From positions 1 to 11,592 of the forward strand of contig CAJUIJ010000075.1 in NCBI GenBank assembly GCA_910586175.1: a DNA stretch of 11,592 nucleotides, read 5' to 3'. The DNA comes from an uncultured Muribaculaceae bacterium. Lineage in GTDB: Bacteria > Bacteroidota > Bacteroidia > Bacteroidales > Muribaculaceae. Both the position numbers and the translations under genes were made by a program. Every line of letters starts with the position of its first letter. The first letter of the stretch is position 1. The notes under the pieces are model-generated. The model was given only the letters and a program-made list of their open reading frames with translations, was not told the DNA's origin and made no database searches. Of this stretch, positions 1-8,271 are shown piece by piece.

Positions 1-3
1 GTT

Positions 4-26
4 TGTTATGCCCTATAACATTTTTT
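4..26 (+). terminator. Possible weak terminator of an upstream gene
   Basis: TGTTAT (4-9) and ATAACA (15-20) form a 6-bp stem around the loop GCCCT, followed at once by six T residues (21-26). This is the shape of a Rho-independent terminator reading rightwards. It would end a gene lying left of the window. The stem is short and AT-rich, so it could be chance in such AT-rich sequence. Confidence 0.3.
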
Positions 27-50
27 CAATTCTAATTTTAAACAGTTTCT

Positions 51-118
51 AAGTGTTCGTATAATATAAGAGTTCGTATCATATAAGTGTTCGTATCATA
101 TAAGAGTTCGTATCATAA
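51..118. repeat. Four tandem 17-bp repeats
   Basis: Four head-to-tail copies lie at 51-67, 68-84, 85-101 and 102-118. The unit is AAGNGTTCGTATCATAT with N alternating T, A, T, A, so there is also a 34-bp higher-order period. The first copy has A instead of C in TATCATAT, and the last ends CATAA. The block ends about 185 bp before the likely -7 element of the LRR gene. It could be a regulator-binding array, a DNA-bending element or a replication-slippage repeat; the sequence does not decide. Confidence 0.85.
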
Positions 119-303
119 TGGCTGTACGATGGCAAGTTTCGTTTTTTTTGATTCTTCATGCAAATTGTTTACCGCCATCAAAACATATTTTGCCATATAC
201 AATCCAAATAACATTTTTATACTTATTAAAAATCCATTTTTTGCTTTAGATTACATATTTTAAATTTTATTTTCAAAAATTTTAATTATTTAAAATTTGT
301 TTG

Positions 304-311
304 TATATTTG
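304..311 (+). promoter_or_regulatory. Bacteroidota-type -7 promoter element
   Basis: TATATTTG matches the TAnnTTTG consensus recognised by the Bacteroidota primary sigma factor. It lies 38 nt before the ATG at 350, leaving a short AT-rich 5' untranslated region. No convincing TTTG -33 element sits about 20 bp further upstream, so the call rests on the -7 element and its position. The same octamer is found ahead of the minus-strand gene at 11388. Confidence 0.55.
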
Positions 312-349
312 CCACATTAATCAACAAAATCATTCTAATCATTTTGCTT

Positions 350-1621
350 ATGACAAACTTTTACCCGAAACTGTTAGTTTCAGCTCTCGTAGCGTTTACC
401 TGTGGCATGACAGCACAAGCCGGAGATGCTGACTTCTCGGCAAACGGCATTTACTACAACATACTTTCAGAGGAAGATAAAACCGTAGAGGTGACATGGC
501 CCGATGAGACATTCTTTGACCCGGACCCTGTATACACGGGAGCCATCACTGTTCCGGCCTCAGTGTCGCACGGCGGTAAAGAGTATACCGTGGCCGCAAT
601 AGGCAAGGTGGCATTTGGCGATGCTACATGCTCCTCCATCACACTCCCCTCCACCATCAAAAGCATCGGCAAATATGGCTTCTCAGGAGCTACCATTAAA
701 AATCTCACCCTGCCGGAATCACTCGAGGCAATCGGCGAATGCGCATTCTTCGAATGTGACAACCTCGAATCGATGGTTATCCCAAACTCAGTGACAACAA
801 TAGATGAATGGGCATTTGAAGAGTGCAAGAATATGGAGACACTCGTGATAGGCAATGGCATAACCACCATACCCTCCACATGCTTTGCACGTTGCTCCGC
901 ACTCAAGGAGGTCGTTGTGCCCGAAGGTGTGAAAACCATCGGATACATGGCGTTCGCCTATCTGACCAATGTGGAGACACTCACACTTCCCTCCACGCTC
1001 GAGACTATCGACGGATATGCATTTGGCTATTGCGAGCACTTGCCGGCAATCGAAATTCCGGAAAGTGTCACATCGATCGGCAACGGAGTTTTCAGCGCAT
1101 GCACAGCACTTGAAAACATCACCCTTCCTCAGTCAATCACCGTCTATCCGGAATTTCTGTTCGGCTACTGCGCGGAGTTCAAAGAATTTGAGATACCCGA
1201 TCATGTCACCGAGATAGGCCCGGAAGTTTTCGACCACTGCCTTAGCCTATCAAAAGTCAGCATAGGTTCCGGCGTCGCAAAGATCGGAGATATCGCATTC
1301 CGCAGCTGTCCGCTCACCAATGTCACACTCCGTGCAGAAGAGCCTCCTACAATCGACGCCACCCACAATGTATTTGATGCAAACGTATACTCCACAGCGC
1401 AACTGCTTGTGCCTAAAGGATCTGTTGACAAATATAAAGAAGCTGAGGGTTGGAAAAAATTCCAGAATATAGTAGATGAAACATCATCGATAAACTCGAT
1501 AACATCAGAGGTAGACCTCTCGGAAATCTACGACCTCAATGGCAACCGTTTAGATGAATCTGAAGCTCACGGCATGGTGATAATACGCCAAGGCTCAAAG
1601 ACTTATAAAGTAATCCGATAA
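350..1621 (+). CDS. Secreted BspA-like leucine-rich-repeat surface protein
   Basis: A 423-residue protein, probably exported and surface-attached or secreted. A TTG two codons upstream (344) keeps the frame open, but ATG at 350 is preferred because it gives a clean signal peptide with a hydrophobic core and likely cleavage after Ala-Gln-Ala (residue 24). Residues 25-84 are a non-repeat cap. Residues about 85-335 hold around eleven 22-23-residue repeats of the LRR_5/BspA type, with the pattern I-G-x-x-A-F-x-x-C-x-x-L-x-x-I-x-I-P-x-S-V-T. A capping segment containing VPKGSVDKYKEAEGWKKF, typical of Bacteroidota BspA-like proteins, follows. The last 30 residues (YDLNGNRL... to KTYKVIR) resemble a type IX secretion sorting tail. 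Family members bind host matrix proteins or other bacteria; the ligand here is unknown. Probably first gene of an operon with 1670-4900. Confidence 0.9.
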   Translation: MTNFYPKLLVSALVAFTCGMTAQAGDADFSANGIYYNILSEEDKTVEVTWPDETFFDPDPVYTGAITVPASVSHGGKEYTVAAIGKVAFGDATCSSITLPSTIKSIGKYGFSGATIKNLTLPESLEAIGECAFFECDNLESMVIPNSVTTIDEWAFEECKNMETLVIGNGITTIPSTCFARCSALKEVVVPEGVKTIGYMAFAYLTNVETLTLPSTLETIDGYAFGYCEHLPAIEIPESVTSIGNGVFSACTALENITLPQSITVYPEFLFGYCAEFKEFEIPDHVTEIGPEVFDHCLSLSKVSIGSGVAKIGDIAFRSCPLTNVTLRAEEPPTIDATHNVFDANVYSTAQLLVPKGSVDKYKEAEGWKKFQNIVDETSSINSITSEVDLSEIYDLNGNRLDESEAHGMVIIRQGSKTYKVIR

Positions 1622-1669
1622 TAACGTGCGGTGCAGAGCACGCAAACGTAGAACAACAACACAACGTAT

Positions 1670-4600
1670 ATGAACAGACTGCTACTTACAGCCGCCACCA
1701 TGCTCCTTGCCGGTGGCATTGCGGCGCAAGCCGATGAAGCGACCCGATATTTCGAGGGCTTCGAGAATGCGACCTTGTCAAAAGGGTCAGGCATTTCCAC
1801 CAACAATCAAGTGAAGATAGCCGGATGGGGTCAAATTGTTGATACATTCGACTATCAGGAATATACTTGGGGAGACTATTATGATGACACCATCGGTGCA
1901 GACTATAGTATCAACAATTCCGGAAACACCGGCAAAGCTCTCGCATGCGCCATGCAGACCGGAAGCACCGGAGGGATACCCTCGTCATTCACCATATACG
2001 ACTACATCGTCACACCGCTGGTGAGCGGCAATGTAGATTTCAAGATAAAGCTCTCAACTTACAAAGGCTCGATAGAAGTCAAAAAAGCCACACCCAATGC
2101 CGCAACCGGCAAATATGAAGCAGGCGAAGATATTGCATATGAAGGAGAAGCAGCCACAGCAGCGTGGAACACCATCAGCTTCAACCTCACGGAACCCACA
2201 ATGGTGGCAATACGTCTGAACAATGCCATCATCGATGACTTTTATGCCGATACGGCCGACGTGCCTGAAGTCCGCAGCATGACATTAGAGAAAGTGTCAT
2301 TTTATGCTCCGGATGCCGAAGAGGCCAACCGCTACCCGAGTTCTGACCCAAAGATTATCATGAACACTGATAATAAGGGTACTGTAGGTGCACGTATTAA
2401 GGTTACGAACACCGGAAATGTGGCACTCACTCCAGGCACAGAGAATTACTCGGTGACACTTAAGATAGCGTCATCGGCTACCGCTACGGGCAACAACGTA
2501 TACTCAACAGTCGTAGTTCCCCTCTACTTCACGCTGCAACCCGGTGAGACCAAGGAGGATGTGGATGTATCATGTGAATTCACCACCACACAAACACGAC
2601 CGAACCTTTCTGTATACGAAAATTTCTCTAACACTTTCACCAACGTAGGATATTTCACAGTAGTGCCTTACATCGCCACCCTCACCATAAAGGATGAGGG
2701 TAGTTCATACGGCATATCGTCAAAAGACCTCGGCATATACAGCGGCGAGAAACAATTCAACCTGCAATTCCAGAACACAGGTGGCGCACCACTCGTGATA
2801 ACAGGCACCGACAACGACAACGTGACCTTTGTGGACGAACTGCCCATAACAGTGCCTCCGGCAGAGACATCTTTGCTGGCACTTAAATCTTCGGGATTCG
2901 GCGAGGAGATTAATGCAACCGTCAATATCCTCTCAAATGCCATAGAGACCACCGGAACACGCAAGTTTATACTTAAAGGATATGAGACTCCCGCCGATTG
3001 TTATTTCAACACATTTGACGACGAGACCTCACTTGACGGATGGGTGAAGATAGATGCAGACAAAAACAAATGGGCGCTCGGTCATGAAAGCAAGGATACA
3101 AAAGATGCTTCGCAGAAACTTGTCAACTCTTCATCGACCGCCAGCCAGATAGTATCTCCGCTGTTGGCCCTGGAAGAGGGTGCAGCCTATGGCTTCATGG
3201 CATACGGAAGCTCATCGAGCGCCAAACTTCGTGTGCAATATTCGAAAGACCGCACCAACTGGAGCGACATATACCTTATTGCCGGTTCGAGCACAAGCAG
3301 CTCCACCAAGGATGACTCATTCGACAGCCAGTCATACGCTCTGAAGCGCTTCATATTCAGCATCCCCGAGGCAGGTAACTATTATATACGGTTAGACGGC
3401 AACTCCTGCGCCATCGACAACTTCTTCGGTGGCACACTGACCGAAGTTGCACACGACCTCGCCGTCATTTCGGCTACAGCTAATGCCACTAAGGTGAATT
3501 ATCCGCTCACTGCCACAGCCACATTCGACAACTACAAGCAGACTGCCGAGACCGACTATGAAGCTCAACTTCGCATAGATGGTGAAACTGTGGCAACAGA
3601 CGAACCTCAGGAAATCACCTTCGGCACCCCGGTGACATTCAACTTCAACTACATACCTCACCTCACAGGCACACATCAAGTATCGGTTGCACTCGCCTTT
3701 GCGGATGAATATGAAATTGAATCCTCACCTATTGAAGTGGAAATACTTGAGGAACTTGAGGACTTCGAGAAGCAAGTCAACGATATGACATCCAGCGCAT
3801 CATATCTTCCGCTTAATCTAAGCAACTACGCTTCGATGAGCGACTTCCTGATTCCGGCTGAGAGAATTGGCATCGAGTCCGGCGCAGACCTGACAAGTCT
3901 TGCCCTACTCTATTACAACACTGGAGCTGACCAGTATGTACAGACAGACATGGAGGTCTATATCGCCAACACTGAAGATGAAAGTATCACAGAAGATACA
4001 GCTACTGCACCGGCACTCGAAACAATGACACGAGTGTACCGCTCAGCCAATCATGCAGCCGAAGAGGAAGAGGAAGACAGATGGGATTATGTATTCAGCA
4101 CCAACACCGGCATGAGTGAATATCACAAACTGAATTTCAGATTTGCCGAGCCATTCAAATATACCGGTGGGAATCTGCGCATATTCTTCTCTCACAAGCA
4201 AAAAGGGAAGTCTGCAAGCCTTAACTCCTTCACATTCCGCACGATGTCGGGCTTACCCAACAACACACAAGCCCGCTACAAGAGCATGTATTCCGCCACA
4301 TCAAAAGATATCAACGAGGTGGCGTTCAGCAACACCACATCACAGCCCGTGATTCTTTTCAACGTGCATAAGGATGCAGCCACGCTCAGCGGTCGCGTAT
4401 ATGAGACAGTCTCACCCTCTAATCCACAAATGCGCGCGGAGTCGGTCGAAATTCCGGTGGCCAATGCAGTGCTCAAACTTGCCGATGTGGAGAATCCTGA
4501 CATATGGTATACCGCCACATCTGACGACGAGGGTAATTACAAGATGAAGATATTCCAACCGGGTCGCACATACACCCTCGCGGCTGAGGCTTCGGAAGAC

Positions 4601-4900
4601 TTCAAGAAATACTCACACGACGCCAACATATCTTTTGCCGACGAACCCAACGTTACGCTCCATGTGGAGATGGAACGCGCATCAGGCTCAAATGTAACAG
4701 ATGTCACAGCAGATACACACGCATATGTTGCCGTGAGCAAGGGGAGCATCACAGTGCATGGAGCAACCGGCATTGTAAACATATTCGACATGACAGGAAC
4801 TCATGTGGCTATTGGCAACCCAGAAAATGCAATCACCTTGATGCCCGGTGCATATGTGGTGACTTGTGAAGACCTCACTGCCAAAGTAATCGTAAAATAA
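1670..4900 (+). CDS. Large secreted multidomain adhesin-like protein with choice-of-anchor J domains
   Basis: A 1076-residue exported protein starting 49 nt after the LRR gene, with no terminator between them. The signal peptide likely ends at Ala-Gln-Ala (about residue 21). Approximate domain order: 26-215 choice-of-anchor J-like (FEGFEN... IVTPLVSGNVDF); 225-340 CARDB-like beta sandwich; 344-440 ASPM/DUF1573-like Ig fold (LQFQNTGGAPLVI); 445-590 a second cleaved-adhesin domain (FDDETSLDGW, then SQIVSPLL and IDNFFGG); 592-695 CARDB-like; 705-900 a beta region of the type found next to such domains in gingipain/HagA-like proteins; 905-1000 carboxypeptidase regulatory-like (LSGRVYE... DDEGNYKMKI); 1020-1076 type IX-like sorting tail (IFDMTG, LMPGAYVV, AKVIVK). 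An acidic run of Glu lies near residue 806. No catalytic motif was seen. Domain labels come from motif recognition, not a profile search. Likely surface adhesin or scaffold; the ligand is unknown. Confidence 0.85.
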   Translation: MNRLLLTAATMLLAGGIAAQADEATRYFEGFENATLSKGSGISTNNQVKIAGWGQIVDTFDYQEYTWGDYYDDTIGADYSINNSGNTGKALACAMQTGSTGGIPSSFTIYDYIVTPLVSGNVDFKIKLSTYKGSIEVKKATPNAATGKYEAGEDIAYEGEAATAAWNTISFNLTEPTMVAIRLNNAIIDDFYADTADVPEVRSMTLEKVSFYAPDAEEANRYPSSDPKIIMNTDNKGTVGARIKVTNTGNVALTPGTENYSVTLKIASSATATGNNVYSTVVVPLYFTLQPGETKEDVDVSCEFTTTQTRPNLSVYENFSNTFTNVGYFTVVPYIATLTIKDEGSSYGISSKDLGIYSGEKQFNLQFQNTGGAPLVITGTDNDNVTFVDELPITVPPAETSLLALKSSGFGEEINATVNILSNAIETTGTRKFILKGYETPADCYFNTFDDETSLDGWVKIDADKNKWALGHESKDTKDASQKLVNSSSTASQIVSPLLALEEGAAYGFMAYGSSSSAKLRVQYSKDRTNWSDIYLIAGSSTSSSTKDDSFDSQSYALKRFIFSIPEAGNYYIRLDGNSCAIDNFFGGTLTEVAHDLAVISATANATKVNYPLTATATFDNYKQTAETDYEAQLRIDGETVATDEPQEITFGTPVTFNFNYIPHLTGTHQVSVALAFADEYEIESSPIEVEILEELEDFEKQVNDMTSSASYLPLNLSNYASMSDFLIPAERIGIESGADLTSLALLYYNTGADQYVQTDMEVYIANTEDESITEDTATAPALETMTRVYRSANHAAEEEEEDRWDYVFSTNTGMSEYHKLNFRFAEPFKYTGGNLRIFFSHKQKGKSASLNSFTFRTMSGLPNNTQARYKSMYSATSKDINEVAFSNTTSQPVILFNVHKDAATLSGRVYETVSPSNPQMRAESVEIPVANAVLKLADVENPDIWYTATSDDEGNYKMKIFQPGRTYTLAAEASEDFKKYSHDANISFADEPNVTLHVEMERASGSNVTDVTADTHAYVAVSKGSITVHGATGIVNIFDMTGTHVAIGNPENAITLMPGAYVVTCEDLTAKVIVK

Positions 4901-4911
4901 TACCTCCATAT

Positions 4912-4957
4912 AAAAATCCTGACTCGGTTTTTGACTCGGGTCAGGATTTTTTATTTT
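4912..4957 (+). terminator. Rho-independent terminator after the first gene pair
   Basis: A 12-bp perfect stem (4912-4923 with 4940-4951, core ATCCTGAC/GTCAGGAT) extends to 16 pairs with two G-U pairs, leaving the 8-nt loop TTTTTGAC. A T-rich tail runs to about 4957. It begins 11 nt after the stop codon at 4898-4900 and closes the transcript of the LRR and adhesin genes. The stem-loop includes the direct repeat TGACTCGG twice. The A-run on the left arm could give some activity on the other strand, but no minus-strand gene approaches from the right. Confidence 0.9.
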
Positions 4958-5007
4958 TCGTAATACACTTCTTTTTGACCTAACTTACGAATCTAACAGT
5001 TAAATCT

Positions 5008-6192
5008 ATGAAAATATCCAAGACACTGACATTTGGTCTATTGGGTGTGGCACTCGCATTCAATGCCATGGCAGAAGAGCCGACCATGATGTATGTGGTA
5101 GGCAAAGATGGTAAACTTATCACCACCATGAATGTGGATGATATCGGCAAAATCACATTTAAGGATCCCTTTGCCGATCCTGAGCCTGAAACTGCTACAA
5201 TCCGTGCCGTCAACGGCTTCTGGGCAGGCGACTTCTGGGGCAATACCCTCAACGATGTTTATCTTGAGATGACCGATGCGGAAGTCAAAGATGGCCAAAT
5301 GCAATATCCCGGCAACTTCATAAGCCTTGACCTCAACGTGAAGGCGCAGGAGTTTGAGAAACTTAACATAGCGGGCAACTATGCTCCATGCACCGACGTT
5401 GTGCCGCTCTATCCATCCACGTTCAACTGCGACGGTGTCACATATATCAACTCCTATGACGCATCCGGACATATGACACGCCATGATGTGACAGGAGGTT
5501 CTGTAAGCATCGCATATGCTGCCGGCACATACACCATCGACCTGCACTTCACATTTGACGACCGCGATGACTACCGGGCAAGATATAACGGTCCGATAGG
5601 CTTCACTGATGATTCCGGCACAAAACTATCCACACTCACTTCCGACTACACACCATCGGTGACAAGCGCCAAGGCGGCATTCGGCAATTGGGGTAACCCC
5701 TCACTCCCGTCAGTTCCGCTCACACTCACCCTTCAAGGTTCAAAAGACACTGTGCAATTTCTGCTCAATGCTTCCAAAAACTCAGCCAACACCCACGACA
5801 TAGACGGGCAATATGTGGCCGAATCAAAAATTGGAGTCTCCGAGACAGACTACTCCGTGGGAGCGGCACATCCCGGCGAACTTAAAAGCATAGACGGTCA
5901 GCCTTCATTTTATGGTTGCTGGCTTGTGCAGCAGACAGCAGGCAACCTGTCGGGAATGGCACCCTTCACATCAGGCTATGTCACAATAACGCACTCAGGC
6001 AGCGACTACACGGTGAAATACTCATTCAGCGACGATGCCGACCATACCATCAGCGGCACATATACCGGTACAATCAGTTTTGACGGCACTACGCCTGTAG
6101 ACCCACCGGTCACACCCGACGACCCCAAGGATCCTGCCGACGGTGAGGGAGGTGGCACGGTGACCGACTTCGGCGAGGGAGGCGAATGGTAA
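5008..6192 (+). CDS. Secreted protein with a duplicated unnamed beta domain
   Basis: A 394-residue protein that I do not recognise as a named family. A signal peptide with likely cleavage at Ala-Met-Ala (residue 22) precedes a short segment (28-52, MYVVGKDGKLITT... DDIGKITF) of a kind often seen near the N-terminus of exported Bacteroidota proteins. Residues about 63-198 and 219-360 are diverged copies of one beta-rich domain. Paired landmarks are FWGNTLNDVYLEM/NWGNPSLPSVPLTL, LNIAGNYAP/HDIDGQYVA, and GTYTIDLHFTFDD...YNGPIGF/SDYTVKYSFSDD...YTGTISF. The end (363-394) is Pro/Asp-rich, then Gly/Glu-rich, finishing GEGGEW, with no type IX-like tail and no lipobox. It starts downstream of a terminator and 29 nt before the next gene, so these two probably share a transcript. 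A binding or structural surface role is only inferred from context. Confidence 0.8.
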   Translation: MKISKTLTFGLLGVALAFNAMAEEPTMMYVVGKDGKLITTMNVDDIGKITFKDPFADPEPETATIRAVNGFWAGDFWGNTLNDVYLEMTDAEVKDGQMQYPGNFISLDLNVKAQEFEKLNIAGNYAPCTDVVPLYPSTFNCDGVTYINSYDASGHMTRHDVTGGSVSIAYAAGTYTIDLHFTFDDRDDYRARYNGPIGFTDDSGTKLSTLTSDYTPSVTSAKAAFGNWGNPSLPSVPLTLTLQGSKDTVQFLLNASKNSANTHDIDGQYVAESKIGVSETDYSVGAAHPGELKSIDGQPSFYGCWLVQQTAGNLSGMAPFTSGYVTITHSGSDYTVKYSFSDDADHTISGTYTGTISFDGTTPVDPPVTPDDPKDPADGEGGGTVTDFGEGGEW

Positions 6193-6221
6193 TATGATGC
6201 TAATCTAACAAGAAAGAAAAG

Positions 6222-8060
6222 ATGAAAAGAAACAATCTGATATATATAGGAGCGGCTGCCCTGATGCTCGGAGGTTGTACAAATGACTCGCTGCTTGGCG
6301 AACCGGGAAATGACAACTCATCAAAAGTCACCTTGACACTCAAGGCGGGATATGCTGACACGCCGGCTACGCGTACCGACATAGATGGCACTTCTGCCGT
6401 ATGGTCAAAGCAAGACCAAATAGGCATATTCACGACAGTTTCCAAAGCTCCGGAGCTGTTCAGGCTCTCAGAGGGAGCCGGCACTAAAAGCGCAAAATTC
6501 GAGGGAACCGTAGCCGCTGAAAATGGCGACATGCTCTGTGCACTCTATCCCTATCGCGAAGACCCCTATGAACTTGACATAGACCCCAAGGCCGCGAAAA
6601 TCTACTTTAATCCTCAGACTCAGGAGGGCTTTGGCGACAAGGCACGCAAGCACCTCGGCAAGTTTGACTATATGGCCGCGCCCCCTGTAACTTTTACCGA
6701 CGGCAAGGTAAGTTCCACGCTTTCATTCAGTCACCTCGCCACACTGATGGAGTTCAGTTTCTCGCTTCCCGACAATGTAAAGTTAAGATTTCTGACACTC
6801 TCTACCTCCACGGCCAAACTTTATGACCAAGGGGTGGTTGACCTCACAGCCACCAAGCCAACTGCTTCAAAGTGGGGCACAGCAACACGCACACTATCAA
6901 TGGGCTTTGACAATTGCAATGTGCAGGCAGATGAGAAGGTTACGGCCTACATGATGATGTTGCCGCATGACCTGACATCCGATAAAATCACATTCTACAT
7001 ATCGGGCGAACTTGCCGACGGCACACCGGTGACATATGCGGCAGTAAAAAACAGAGGGACTAAGTTTGAGGCCGGCAAGCGTTACCACACCGACCTGACA
7101 GGCTTCACACGATTAGACACGAAGTTTGATATGGTGTATGTGCCGGGTGGGTCGCTCAATATCTGCGCCTTGGCGCAGTCGGAAGATGCCGACATACAAG
7201 CGATTGTTGATAAAGACTACAAGGTGGATTCCTTCTGGATAGGACGCACGGAGGTGACCAACAGTCAATTCTGCGACTTTCTGAACGACCGCAATGCGGG
7301 CGATGTGCAGCTCATGGCGTGGCTTGCGAGCAATGCTGCATTTTATTTCGAGGCACCCGAATGGCTACAGATTGAGCGCAAGAATGGCCGATGGGTGCCC
7401 AAAGAGGGAAATATAAATGATGGCAACGGCGGACACATAACAGGCTCATATGCTGACTATCCGATGATAGGAGTCACTCCACAGGGAGCGAATGCCTATA
7501 ACTTCTATCTTGTGGAGCAATGGCTCGGCTATCCCGACCAAGGGAGCGACTCCATACTCCCCTCCGAACTGCAATGGGAATATGCCGCCACAGGTAGCGA
7601 ATGGAACCCTCGGGCACTTAGCGATCTTTTCCCGGGAGGTAACGATATGGACGAGGTGTCATGGCACGCCTGGAACTGCGAGAGCGCAGGCAGTTCTTGC
7701 ATCAAGACCGGGCTTCCTAACCATGAGGGTGTATTGGTGATGTCGGAGAAGGGAGGCACTCATCCTGTAGCTGGCAAAAAGCCCAACTTCCTTGGCATTT
7801 TCGATATGGCCGGCAATGTGGGTGAGATTTGTGCAGACTGGTATTCGGAGACAAGCTATCCATGCGGACAGAGTCTGAATCCGAAATGCACGGACATGTC
7901 GCTGGCCGAAGATTTCTATGGAGAGGAATGCCGCTCGCTGCGAGGAGGTTCTTGGGCATTGTTCCCACAGTATGGACTCACATACTCGCGCGACTTCATA
8001 GTGGCAACTTACAGCACCGACAATTCAGGCTTCCGCGCCCTGATACCGCTTAAACGCTGA
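6222..8060 (+). CDS. Lipoprotein: fimbrillin-like domain fused to a cysteine-less FGE/SUMF1-like domain
   Basis: A 612-residue probable lipoprotein: the signal ends in LMLGGC, with Cys19 as the lipidation site. Residues about 30-298 resemble the fimbrillin/Mfa-like family (PATRTDIDG...AVWSKQDQIGIF, then SAKFEGTV and CALYPY). Residues 301-612 are an FGE-sulfatase/SUMF1-type domain (FDMVYVPGGS, FWIGRTEVTNSQFCDFLND, LPSELQWEYAATG, DMAGNVGEICADWY, RGGSW, GFRALIP). FGE enzymes use two cysteines soon after the RGGS motif. By motif alignment these positions are Leu580 and Gly585, so formylglycine-generating activity is not expected. Cysteine-less relatives include the gliding/type IX lipoproteins GldJ and GldK, but the fimbrillin-like N-terminus argues against orthology with either. 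It lies 29 nt after the previous gene with an A/G-rich leader. A surface structural or binding role is inferred. Confidence 0.85.
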   Translation: MKRNNLIYIGAAALMLGGCTNDSLLGEPGNDNSSKVTLTLKAGYADTPATRTDIDGTSAVWSKQDQIGIFTTVSKAPELFRLSEGAGTKSAKFEGTVAAENGDMLCALYPYREDPYELDIDPKAAKIYFNPQTQEGFGDKARKHLGKFDYMAAPPVTFTDGKVSSTLSFSHLATLMEFSFSLPDNVKLRFLTLSTSTAKLYDQGVVDLTATKPTASKWGTATRTLSMGFDNCNVQADEKVTAYMMMLPHDLTSDKITFYISGELADGTPVTYAAVKNRGTKFEAGKRYHTDLTGFTRLDTKFDMVYVPGGSLNICALAQSEDADIQAIVDKDYKVDSFWIGRTEVTNSQFCDFLNDRNAGDVQLMAWLASNAAFYFEAPEWLQIERKNGRWVPKEGNINDGNGGHITGSYADYPMIGVTPQGANAYNFYLVEQWLGYPDQGSDSILPSELQWEYAATGSEWNPRALSDLFPGGNDMDEVSWHAWNCESAGSSCIKTGLPNHEGVLVMSEKGGTHPVAGKKPNFLGIFDMAGNVGEICADWYSETSYPCGQSLNPKCTDMSLAEDFYGEECRSLRGGSWALFPQYGLTYSRDFIVATYSTDNSGFRALIPLKR

Positions 8061-8076
8061 CAAAACATCTTAATAA

Positions 8077-8100
8077 GGAACGGCGATTTCCAAATCGCCA
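8077..8100 (+). repeat. Intergenic dyad repeat, copy A
   Basis: GGAAC arm followed by the dyad GGCGATTT-CC-AAATCGCC and a final A, on the + strand. It starts 17 nt after the stop of the lipoprotein gene. Together with copy B it forms a perfect inverted pair, extended to 25 bp by T8101-A8128, with a 26-nt spacer. The transcript could fold into a long hairpin at the 3' end of the gene 4 mRNA. Confidence 0.9.
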
Positions 8101-8128
8101 TAAGACTGCAAACCATTGTTTAAGTTAA

Positions 8129-8152
8129 TGGCGATTTGGAAATCGCCGTTCC
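8129..8152 (-). repeat. Intergenic dyad repeat, copy B
   Basis: Exact reverse complement of copy A, followed by ATTTTG. It shares 29 consecutive bases with copy C (8130-8158 against 8185-8213), so the repeat unit on this strand extends past the GTTCC arm. Confidence 0.9.
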
Positions 8153-8184
8153 ATTTTGGACTTAGATTACTGTGATTATTTTTG

Positions 8185-8207
8185 GGCGATTTGGAAATCG
8201 CCGTTCC
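8185..8207 (-). repeat. Intergenic dyad repeat, copy C
   Basis: Same orientation as copy B, lacking only the outermost T. It begins 55 bp after the matching position in copy B. It ends 7 nt before the terminator stem at 8215. Confidence 0.9.
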
Positions 8208-8214
8208 ATTTTGC

Positions 8215-8252
8215 AAAAAGGGTGTATCAACGAATATTGATACACCCTTTTT
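8215..8252. terminator. Bidirectional terminator between convergent genes
   Basis: A 16-bp perfect stem (8215-8230 with 8237-8252) encloses the 6-nt loop CGAATA. The stem has A5/T5 ends, so it presents a T-run on either strand: reading right it can stop transcription from the lipoprotein gene, and reading left it stops transcription of the minus-strand gene, whose stop codon is 19 nt away at 8272-8274. Confidence 0.93.
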
Positions 8253-8271
8253 ATATCACTTTATGTTACAG

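Larger units (their letters stand above)
1..349. other. AT-rich non-coding leader upstream of the LRR gene
   Basis: I see no supported coding sequence in this stretch. It is strongly AT-rich, unlike the genes to its right. It contains a small hairpin followed by a T-run at 4-26, four tandem 17-bp repeats at 51-118 and a Bacteroidota-type -7 element at 304-311, each listed separately. The part between about 120 and 300 holds only A/T-rich sequence and short chance inverted repeats. It probably carries the transcription start and 5' untranslated region of the gene beginning at 350. Confidence 0.7.

Noticed and set aside
129..196. Inverted repeat ATGGCAA / TTGCCAT in the leader
   Set aside because: Only 7 bp, with a 54-bp gap in AT-rich sequence; expected by chance.
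344..349. TTG start two codons upstream of the LRR gene ATG
   Set aside because: Adding Met-Leu gains nothing, while ATG at 350 gives a normal signal peptide; ATG is the usual start in Bacteroidota.
1625..1645. Hairpin between the LRR gene and the adhesin gene
   Set aside because: GTGC-AGA-GCAC gives only four pairs and no T-run follows, so it is not a terminator and does not argue against cotranscription.
4953..5007. Promoter for the 5008 gene
   Set aside because: The preceding terminator implies an own promoter, but no TAnnTTTG match is present; the nearest candidate, TAACTTAC at 4981, misses the key TTTG bases.
7122..8060. Active formylglycine-generating enzyme / sulfatase maturase
   Set aside because: Both cysteines expected after RGGS are replaced (Leu580, Gly585), and no sulfatase gene is in the window.
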